Source: Caldicellulosiruptor acetigenus (GTDB lineage: Bacteria; Bacillota; Thermoanaerobacteria; Caldicellulosiruptorales; Caldicellulosiruptoraceae). Taken from it: 64,000 nucleotides of DNA. The position numbers and the translations under genes were made by a program. Each line of letters begins with the position of its first letter. The first letter of the stretch is position 1. Shown here in pieces: positions 58,210 through 64,000 of the stretch. The notes beneath the pieces are model-generated. The model searched no databases and was not told the DNA's origin. It saw nothing but the letters and a program-made list of their open reading frames with translations. The stretch is taken from positions 523,501 through 587,500 of the forward strand of contig NZ_CP113866.1 of assembly GCF_026914305.1 (NCBI RefSeq), written 5' to 3'.

Positions 58210-59742
58210 ATGCTTGCAAAAGTTTTGACATCTTCTTACCTTGGCATAAAAGGCTATATTGTTACAGTTGAAACAGACATGTCAAATGGCCTTCCGAGTT
58301 TTGATATAGTCGGCCTTCCTGATGTGACTATTAAAGAAGCTAAAGAAAGAATAAGAGTAGCAATAAAGAACAGTGGCTTTGACTTTCCAACCAGAAAAAT
58401 AATTGTAAATCTTGCGCCTGCAAGTACCAGAAAGGAAGGCTCATCTTTTGACCTGCCTGTAGCTATTTCTGTGTTAAAATCGTCTGAGCAGATAAGCCCT
58501 AAAATCAGCCCGCAGGAGATTGCAATAATTGGAGAGCTTTCTCTTGATGGAAGTGTCAAAAGGGTGGATGGGGCTTTACTTATGACAATCGCAGCTTTGG
58601 AAAATGGTATCAAAAAGATTATTGTCCCTTATGAGAACAGGGCAGAATGTAGCGTTGTGAGAGGAATTGATGTTTTTCCTGTGAAAACTTTAAAAGAAGC
58701 TGTTGAGATTTTGGATGACCCTCAAAGTAGCACACCTTATAAGGTTGAAATAGATAAGATGAATCTTCTTGAATCTTTTACGTATGACGTTGATTTTTCA
58801 GAGGTAAAAGGGCAAGAGTATGTCAAAAGAGCAGTTGAGGTAGCAGTGGCAGGAATGCACAACCTTCTTTTAATTGGTCCACCAGGAAGCGGCAAAACCA
58901 TGATTGCTCAACGCATACCCACAATTTTGCCACAAATGACCTTTGAAGAAAGCCTGGAAGTGACAAAGATTTACAGCTGTGCAGGGCTTTTGAAAGATGG
59001 GCAGGCGCTTGTCACTGCAAGACCTTTTAGAAGTCCTCATCACACCTCTTCTTCGATTGCTATAATTGGCGGTGGTAAGGTTCCAAAACCAGGAGAGGTT
59101 TCACTTGCACACAATGGAGTTCTGTTTTTGGATGAGTTTCCTGAGTTTGATAAAAAGACTATAGAAGTTCTTCGCCAGCCTCTTGAGGATGGATATGTGA
59201 CAATTTCGAGAGTCAACGCATCTATTGAATATCCTGCAAGGTTTATGCTTGTTTGTGCCATGAACCCTTGCAAATGTGGTTATTTTTTGTCTGATGAAAG
59301 GGAGTGCACGTGTACACCCGCTCAAATAAAGCAGTATCTTAGCAGGATTTCTGGTCCTATTTTGGACAGGATTGATGTTCAGGTTGAAGTAAAGTCTGTA
59401 AAGCTTGAAAACTTCAATTCCTCAATTTGCAAAGATTCAGCAGCTATGAGAAAAGAGGTAGAAAGAGCAAGGCAAATTCAGCTTGAAAGGTTCAAAGGGC
59501 TTGGCATATTTTATAATTCTCAGATGAAAGGGTCACTTGTAAACAAATTTTGCAAACTTTCAAAGAAAGAAAAGCAGCTTTTAGAAAGAGCGTTTACTAC
59601 TTTGGGACTGTCACTTAGAGGATATACCAAAATTTTGAAAGTTGCAAGAACAATTGCTGATTTAGAAGGAAGCGAAGAGATAAAGACAGAGCACCTGCAA
59701 GAGGCAATCTCTTACAGGCTCTTGGAAAGAAAGCTTATTTAG
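58210..59742 (+). CDS. YifB/ComM-family Mg-chelatase-like AAA+ ATPase
   Basis: 510 residues. N-terminal Lon-protease-like fold (SFDIVGLPDVTIKEAKERIRVA, NLAPASTRKEGSSFDLPVA), then the AAA+ module: Walker A LIGPPGSGKTM, Walker B GVLFLDEFPEF, a sensor/insert with CAMNPCKCGYF and C-terminal RGYTKILKVARTIADLEG. ComM is a hexameric helicase promoting branch migration during DNA uptake; many non-competent bacteria keep it. Complete; convergent with znuB, with 8 bp of overlap at the stops. Confidence 0.9.
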   Translation: MLAKVLTSSYLGIKGYIVTVETDMSNGLPSFDIVGLPDVTIKEAKERIRVAIKNSGFDFPTRKIIVNLAPASTRKEGSSFDLPVAISVLKSSEQISPKISPQEIAIIGELSLDGSVKRVDGALLMTIAALENGIKKIIVPYENRAECSVVRGIDVFPVKTLKEAVEILDDPQSSTPYKVEIDKMNLLESFTYDVDFSEVKGQEYVKRAVEVAVAGMHNLLLIGPPGSGKTMIAQRIPTILPQMTFEESLEVTKIYSCAGLLKDGQALVTARPFRSPHHTSSSIAIIGGGKVPKPGEVSLAHNGVLFLDEFPEFDKKTIEVLRQPLEDGYVTISRVNASIEYPARFMLVCAMNPCKCGYFLSDERECTCTPAQIKQYLSRISGPILDRIDVQVEVKSVKLENFNSSICKDSAAMRKEVERARQIQLERFKGLGIFYNSQMKGSLVNKFCKLSKKEKQLLERAFTTLGLSLRGYTKILKVARTIADLEGSEEIKTEHLQEAISYRLLERKLI

Positions 59743-60550
59743 AGATGGTGGCAGTTTTTCTTTTCCCTGCCACACTTATTAGTTCGGCTATAAAGAAGAT
59801 TACCAAAAATGTCAAAACTGTTGCACCCCCAGGTGGAATGTCAACATAGTAAGAGGAAGTGAGCCCCACTATTACTGCAATTAGAGAGACTAAAAGTGAA
59901 ACTATTTGAAGCATTTTGAAGTTTTTTGAAAACCTCATTGCGATTGCTGTGGGAAATACAATCAGGCTTGAGATTAAAAGACCGCCTACAATCTTGATTG
60001 AAACAGCAATTATTGTTGCTGAAACAATACTCAGCAAAAAGTCAAGGAGTTTTGTGTTTATTCCTGAGACCTTTGCGCTAACTTCATCAAATGTAGCAAA
60101 AATAAGTCTTTTTCTGAACATAGCTATAAAAGTGACTGTTACAAGGCATACTGCAAAGATAATCCATACATCTTCATTTCCAATTGCGACTATGCTTCCG
60201 AAAAGAAAGCTCATTAAGTTGCTACTACTTTTTAAAATTCCAAACAGAACTGATGCAAGGCCCAAGGCAGTGATTGAAACAAGTGCAAGAGATATTTCTT
60301 CAAACCGTTTAAATTTTGATTTGAAATACTCGAGAACTACAGCAAATCCAACTGTTGAGATAATTGCGCCAATGGTTGGACTAAAATTAAAAAGAAGGGA
60401 GGCTGCAACGCCCACAATTGCTGTGTGTGAAAGAGAGTCTCCCATCTGTGAAAACCTCTTTAAAACAAGAAAGTTTCCTGCAAGCGAGGTCATAAGTGCA
60501 ACCAGCACACCTGCTAAAAAAGCTCTTTGCATAAATTCATATTGAAGCAT
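59735..60550 (-). CDS. znuB: zinc/manganese ABC transporter permease
   Basis: 271 residues from ATG 60550 (GGGATGTG upstream). About eight membrane helices. ABC-3 permease motifs: FLVLKRFSQMGDSLSHTAIVGVA, LFGSIVAIGNEDVW, VKIVGGLLISSLIVFPTAIA and YYVDIPPGGATVLTF. Forms the channel with ZnuC, fed by ZnuA. Last gene of zur-znuA-znuC-znuB. The metal is most likely Zn given the co-encoded Fur-type regulator, but Mn cannot be excluded. Confidence 0.9.
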   Translation of the reverse strand: MLQYEFMQRAFLAGVLVALMTSLAGNFLVLKRFSQMGDSLSHTAIVGVAASLLFNFSPTIGAIISTVGFAVVLEYFKSKFKRFEEISLALVSITALGLASVLFGILKSSSNLMSFLFGSIVAIGNEDVWIIFAVCLVTVTFIAMFRKRLIFATFDEVSAKVSGINTKLLDFLLSIVSATIIAVSIKIVGGLLISSLIVFPTAIAMRFSKNFKMLQIVSLLVSLIAVIVGLTSSYYVDIPPGGATVLTFLVIFFIAELISVAGKRKTATISK

Positions 60551-60569
60551 AATATCACATCCCGTTATT

Positions 60570-61322
60570 TTATTCTTTTTTAGTATAAGAATGTCTGTGC
60601 TCAATTTTCTTGATTTTGTATTTGTACAAACTTTCAAACTTTGAGGGGGAAAAGTCTTTTGCGCTGCAAGCAGTGTAAATCATACCATCCCCCATACAGA
60701 TAATGGTATCAGCATGCTGAGTTACAGCATACACATCGTGTGTTACCATCAATATTGTGGTTCCTTCTTTCTTTTTCTCCCCAAGAATTTCAAAAAGAAG
60801 CTGCTCAGAGAGACTGTCTATCCCGACAGTTGGCTCGTCTAAAAGAAGTATTTGCGGGTCGGATATGAGTGCGCGGGCTAAAAACACTCTTTGTTGCTGT
60901 CCGCCAGAAAGCTGGCCTATGAGCCTGTTTTTGAGCTGCTTTATTTGAAGCTTTTCTAAAATGCGTTCGGCTTTTTCAAAGTCTTGCTTTGAAAATCTCT
61001 GAAATAATCCCTTTTTTGGCACCAATCCTAAAAGTACAGTTTCAAAAACGCTCAAAGGGAAGCTCTGGTTAAAATTTGTGACCTTTTGAGGAACAAAGGA
61101 TATTTTCTGCCTATCCTGCGGGGTAAGATTCTGTTTACCAAATATTAGTCTTTTTCCACTTGTAGGGGTGTAAATTCCTGAGATTATATTCAAAAGTGTA
61201 GTCTTCCCTGAACCGTTTGGTCCGACTATGGCAGCAAACTCACCTTTTTGAACTTTGAGGTTTATGTCTTTTAGAATTCTTTTCTGGTCAATATAAAAGT
61301 TTACATCTATAAGTTCAATCAT
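60570..61322 (-). CDS. znuC: zinc/manganese ABC transporter ATP-binding protein
   Basis: 250 residues. Walker A is VGPNGSGKTT, signature LSGGQQQRVFLARAL, Walker B ILLLDEPTVGID and switch His in MVTHDVYAV. Cytosolic partner of the permease encoded 19 bp downstream. All motifs intact. Confidence 0.94.
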   Translation of the reverse strand: MIELIDVNFYIDQKRILKDINLKVQKGEFAAIVGPNGSGKTTLLNIISGIYTPTSGKRLIFGKQNLTPQDRQKISFVPQKVTNFNQSFPLSVFETVLLGLVPKKGLFQRFSKQDFEKAERILEKLQIKQLKNRLIGQLSGGQQQRVFLARALISDPQILLLDEPTVGIDSLSEQLLFEILGEKKKEGTTILMVTHDVYAVTQHADTIICMGDGMIYTACSAKDFSPSKFESLYKYKIKKIEHRHSYTKKE

Positions 61323-61345
61323 TCTGGTTTTCTCTCCCGCAACAT

Positions 61346-62209
61346 TTATTTTAAAACCATCTCAAATGCTTTTAAGTTCTTTTCCATAAGGCTGAGTATT
61401 GTCTCATTTTTTACTTGAGATGCACTTACAATTCCCATTCCGTAGATGTTCACAATTTTGACGCCAGTGTCTTTTGCGATTGTCTTTACAGCAGGCAAAT
61501 TTTCATTTGGGTCAACAAGAATGTACTTTATGTTCTTTTCCTTTATAAGCTGAACAATCTCTTTCATTTTTTGAGCCGAGGGCTCTTCTTCTTCATTCAC
61601 ACCGGTAATTGAATACTGCTTGAGGCTGTAGTCTTTTGCTAAGTATCCAAAAGAGGGATGGGCAATTAGAAATTCTTTTCTTTTTGAATTTTTCACAACA
61701 GAAGAAAATTCCTTATCAAGCTTATCAAGACTTGCAATCAGCTTTGAAGCATTTTGTTGGTAATAACTTTTGTTTTTTGGATCTAAGCTTGTCAAGGCAT
61801 ACTCAATGTTTCTTGCTATTTTCTTTAAAAGCCTCGGTGATGTCCATATATGAGGGTCACTATCTACAAACTCTATACCTTCAGATGCTCTAAAAATTTT
61901 GACCTTTGTGCCCTCAAGAGGTTTTTTAACCCATTCATCAACAAGCCCGAGATATATCACCGCTTTTGCTGATGTAAGCTTGGCAATGTCACGTGAAGAT
62001 GGTTCAAATGAGTGAATCTCCGCACCGTCCTTTACAAGCTTTTCAACTGTTATCTTCTGTCCTGCTATAAGTTTTGTAATAGAATACAAAGGATAGATGG
62101 TAGTGTAGACTGTGCCTTTGGTGGTAGTTAAAACTTCATTTTTGCATCCACTCAAGAAAACTATAATGCTAACAAGCAGAACTATAAATAGTAGCTTTAT
62201 CCTCTTCAT
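61346..62209 (-). CDS. znuA: metal-binding lipoprotein of the Zn/Mn ABC transporter
   Basis: 287 residues from ATG 62209. A lipoprotein signal with lipobox (IVFLSG-Cys, Cys19) anchors it outside the membrane. Metal ligands of the cluster A-I fold are the His in GAEIHSFEPSSRD, in SDPHIWTSP and in LIAHPSFGYLA, with an acidic residue near VDPNENLPA. The His-rich loop of many ZnuA proteins is absent. Its ATG overlaps the zur stop by 1 bp. Confidence 0.92.
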   Translation of the reverse strand: MKRIKLLFIVLLVSIIVFLSGCKNEVLTTTKGTVYTTIYPLYSITKLIAGQKITVEKLVKDGAEIHSFEPSSRDIAKLTSAKAVIYLGLVDEWVKKPLEGTKVKIFRASEGIEFVDSDPHIWTSPRLLKKIARNIEYALTSLDPKNKSYYQQNASKLIASLDKLDKEFSSVVKNSKRKEFLIAHPSFGYLAKDYSLKQYSITGVNEEEEPSAQKMKEIVQLIKEKNIKYILVDPNENLPAVKTIAKDTGVKIVNIYGMGIVSASQVKNETILSLMEKNLKAFEMVLK

Positions 62210-62631
62210 TATTCTTCCCTCCCACAACATTTATCGCATATTCCATACACTTCTAAATTATGTTCTAGAATTTTAAAGTTCATTTTGTTTAGTTCCTCTT
62301 CAATTAAATTTATCTTACAGTCTACAATTTCGGCTTTTGTATTGCACTTTATACATACAAAATAGTGATGATGGCTACTTTTCTTTATCTCAAAAAAATG
62401 CTTTCTGTTGATAGTAGATTTTACTGCTATACCATTTTGAACAAAAAGTTCAAGGTTTCTGTAAACCGTTGCAAGGTCAATTTTCAAGTTTTGAGCTTCA
62501 AGAGCTTGCAGTATCTCATCGGCAGATAAACACTGCTGTGCCTTTTGCAAAACCTTATATATTTCAACTCTCTGCCGCGTGGCTTTTATATTGTGCGAGT
62601 TTAGAATTGACTTTACATCTTGATGCTTCAT
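62209..62631 (-). CDS. zur: Fur-family metalloregulator, probably Zur
   Basis: 140 residues from ATG 62631, with AGGTGG 5 nt upstream. Winged helix: ATRQRVEIYKVLQKAQQCLSADEI and KIDLATVYRNLELF. Metal site: KSSHHHYFVCIKC (three His plus the first Cys pair) and the structural-zinc pair CDKC. It precedes znuA-znuC-znuB and faces a perfect palindromic operator, so zinc-dependent autorepression is the likely role; Mn or peroxide sensing (MntR/PerR-like) is less likely. Confidence 0.88.
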   Translation of the reverse strand: MKHQDVKSILNSHNIKATRQRVEIYKVLQKAQQCLSADEILQALEAQNLKIDLATVYRNLELFVQNGIAVKSTINRKHFFEIKKSSHHHYFVCIKCNTKAEIVDCKINLIEEELNKMNFKILEHNLEVYGICDKCCGREE

Positions 62632-62644
62632 CCTTTCCACCTAC

Positions 62645-62661
62645 TTGCAAATAATTTGCAA
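62645..62661. promoter_or_regulatory. Fur/Zur box
   Basis: A perfect 8-1-8 palindrome, TTGCAAAT-A-ATTTGCAA, between the promoter and the regulator's start codon, positioned about 10-26 nt after the expected transcription start. Confidence 0.82.
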
Positions 62662-62676
62662 CAACCTATGTTTAAC

Positions 62677-62705
62677 ATTATAGAGTCTGTGGATAAAAAA
62701 ATCAA
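62677..62705 (-). promoter_or_regulatory. promoter of the zur-znu operon
   Basis: On the - strand TTGATT (62705-62700), 17 nt, perfect TATAAT (62682-62677). Confidence 0.8.
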
Positions 62706-62715
62706 GATGTACAAA

Positions 62716-62758
62716 AAATAAAAAAGACCTCCTTTTAGACATTTTTGCAAGGAGGCCT
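62716..62758 (-). terminator. terminator of the arsR gene
   Basis: The stem AGGCCTCCTT/AAGGAGGTCT (one G-T pair) is followed on the - strand by TTTTTTATTTTTT. Confidence 0.83.
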
Positions 62759-62785
62759 CTTTGTTGTTTTATTTAGGCACAGTTT

Positions 62786-63103
62786 TTAAGTAAGAGAGGA
62801 CAAAAGTCTCAAATCATTCGCAAATATATCTACTTTCGCAAGGTCTTGAATGAGAGCTTTTAAAAATGGGTATTTTTCAAAAACATCCTCTTTTATTGAA
62901 TAAATTCTTTTTTGCGCATGGTTTCTGGCTTCTATGAGCCCAACATTTTTAAGATAAGCAAGGTGACGAGACACTTTTGGCTGACTTTCCTGAATCAACT
63001 GAACAAGACTGCTTACATTTTGTTCGCGGTGGGCCAATATATTTAAAATTCTGAGCCTTGTTGTGTCTGAAAGAGCATACAGTATTTCATTCAGCCTTGT
63101 CAT
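62786..63103 (-). CDS. ArsR-family transcriptional regulator
   Basis: 105 residues from ATG 63103 (AAGGGGAG 6 nt upstream; TTG 63124 lies before this SD). ArsR winged helix: LSDTTRLRILNILAHREQNV, SQPKVSRHLAYLKNVGLIEARNHAQKRIYSI. No CxC pair in the recognition helix, and no obvious metal ligands, so the effector is unknown. Divergent from a radical SAM gene which it may control. Confidence 0.88.
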   Translation of the reverse strand: MTRLNEILYALSDTTRLRILNILAHREQNVSSLVQLIQESQPKVSRHLAYLKNVGLIEARNHAQKRIYSIKEDVFEKYPFLKALIQDLAKVDIFANDLRLLSSLT

Positions 63104-63145
63104 TTTTCGCTCCCCTTCGCTCAAGAAGTAATTATGACAAGTATC

Positions 63146-63236
63146 ATTATATCACGTTTTTGAAAAAAAATAAACATATTTATATACACATATGCATATA
63201 TAACTATTGACACATTGAAAGCTAAAGAGTTATAAT
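63146..63236. promoter_or_regulatory. divergent promoters of arsR and the radical SAM gene
   Basis: + strand: TTGACA (63207-63212), 18 nt, TATAAT (63231-63236). - strand: extended -10 TGA-TATAAT (63151-63146). Between them lies the palindrome ATATGCATAT (63190-63199), a possible ArsR site. Confidence 0.7.
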
Positions 63237-63270
63237 TAATGTCAAGCAAGAAAGAAGGGGTGAGAAGTAT

Positions 63271-64000
63271 ATGGAACTTCCAAAGAAGATAATAGGTGAA
63301 GCTGTGTTAAAGCAGGTAATTAGATATCTTTCGAATAATCCGGAGGAGAACATAGGCAAGATTTTGGACCTTACAGAGAAAATAGTAAGGCGTGAGAGGG
63401 ACAAGTGGTATATTCAAAACGCAAAGAAATATTTGCTTGACCCGAACAGTTCTTGGCATCACTATGCAATGAGGATTATTAAGGAGACAAATCCAAGAGT
63501 GCGAGAGAGGATTCTTATCAATTTCTTCCTGAATGCTGGTTTTATTGGTGTTCCAAAACAGCTTGAGCTTATCAAGAAATATGACATAAATATTCCATAT
63601 GCAATTTTGATTGACCCGACAGCCGCTTGTAACCTGCATTGCAAAGGATGCTGGGCAGGAGAGTATCACAAGGCTGCAAAACTTGACTATGAAATACTTG
63701 ACAGAGTTGTAAAAGAGGCTCAGGAGCTTGGAATTTACTTTATAATCTTCTCAGGTGGAGAGCCGCTTCTCAGGAAGGACGATATTCTAAAGCTTTGTGA
63801 AAAGTACGAAGACACAGTATTCCTGTCATTTACGAATGCTACTTTGATTGACGATGAGTTCATTGAAAAGGTTGCAAAAGTGGGCAACTTGGCATTTGCA
63901 ATTAGTATAGACGGATTTGAAAAGTCAACAGACGAAAGACGCGGCCAAGGTGTATTCAAGAAGGTTGTAACTGCAATGGAAAAGCTCAAAGAAGCAGGCG
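63271..64000 (+). CDS. radical SAM protein, N-terminal part (runs past window end)
   Basis: The first 243 codons are visible. A helical N-terminal region of about 110 residues precedes the radical SAM core: DPTAACNLHCKGCWAGEYH holds the CxxxCxxC cluster motif, IIFSGGEPLLRKDD is the SAM-binding GGE motif, and FAISIDGFEKSTDERRG follows. This resembles SPASM/HpnH-like radical SAM enzymes; the reaction cannot be given without the C-terminus. SD AAGGGGTGAG lies before the ATG, with a near-consensus promoter upstream. Confidence 0.88.
   Translation, partial: MELPKKIIGEAVLKQVIRYLSNNPEENIGKILDLTEKIVRRERDKWYIQNAKKYLLDPNSSWHHYAMRIIKETNPRVRERILINFFLNAGFIGVPKQLELIKKYDINIPYAILIDPTAACNLHCKGCWAGEYHKAAKLDYEILDRVVKEAQELGIYFIIFSGGEPLLRKDDILKLCEKYEDTVFLSFTNATLIDDEFIEKVAKVGNLAFAISIDGFEKSTDERRGQGVFKKVVTAMEKLKEAG

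Overview
The window is AT-rich, densely packed Firmicute DNA that reads like the chromosome of an anaerobic, plant-polysaccharide-degrading thermophile; gene content and protein style best fit the genus Caldicellulosiruptor. Pointers are a branched-polyamine synthase (BpsA, typical of thermophiles), a GH127 beta-L-arabinofuranosidase, an L-arabinose kinase/epimerase/AraR unit, carbohydrate-esterase-like hydrolases, formate-THF ligase, a citrate-synthase-like DRE-TIM enzyme and low-GC Clostridia-type regulators. The genus call is inference from protein style, not a database match.

Layout. 0-8 kb: end of cysE overlapping cysS; a GntR(YtrA)-controlled ABC exporter; DUF421; a gamma-glutamylcyclotransferase fold protein; a HxlR regulator divergent from an iron alcohol dehydrogenase. 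8-16 kb: KimA-like K+/amino-acid permease, GH127 enzyme, lone EutH, polysaccharide deacetylase, a secreted protein of unknown function and a truncated ISLre2-type transposase. 16.6-27 kb: a GGDEF-EAL protein, then a compact chemosensory operon (cytosolic transducer with two signalling hairpins, triple-CheW protein, CheB, CheY, two CheX-like proteins, CheR, CheA) closed by a terminator. 27-30.6 kb: araB-araR-araD with two matching AraR-type operators. 30.6-33.4 kb: a citrate/homocitrate-synthase-like gene behind a c-di-AMP (ydaO-type) riboswitch, and a DUF362 ferredoxin-like protein. 33.6-36.3 kb: pabA-pabB-pabC for p-aminobenzoate. 36.3-41.6 kb: flavinylated membrane electron carrier plus ApbE behind phased direct repeats, TetR, esterase, TSUP exporter and tRNA-Ser. 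41.8-49.5 kb: hotdog thioesterase, fhs, KBL-like enzyme, Zn dehydrogenase, a degenerate LytS-like sensor, LacI regulator and esterase. 49.5-53.3 kb: a small membrane protein, a 26-residue SpoVM, rpmB, bpsA, truD, GNAT, tRNA-His and tRNA-Gln. 53.3-58.1 kb (accessory): secreted C70-like cysteine protease with a membrane-anchored partner, small membrane ORFs, a MNT nucleotidyltransferase whose HEPN partner is reduced to a stub, tnpB with a candidate omega-RNA, and tRNA-Lys. 58.2-64 kb: comM-like gene, zur-znuA-znuC-znuB, arsR and the start of a radical SAM gene.

The most interesting signals are the c-di-AMP riboswitch placed directly on a citrate-synthase-like gene, with a loop complementary to the Shine-Dalgarno (SD) sequence; the chemosensory cluster whose transducer and CheW adaptor are both internally duplicated; a spoVM gene too short for most gene finders; and the secreted protease/partner pair in the accessory stretch. 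Starts were moved from the longest possible ORF wherever an SD sequence or a promoter decided the matter. Promoters, operators and terminators come from reading the sequence by eye and are predictions.
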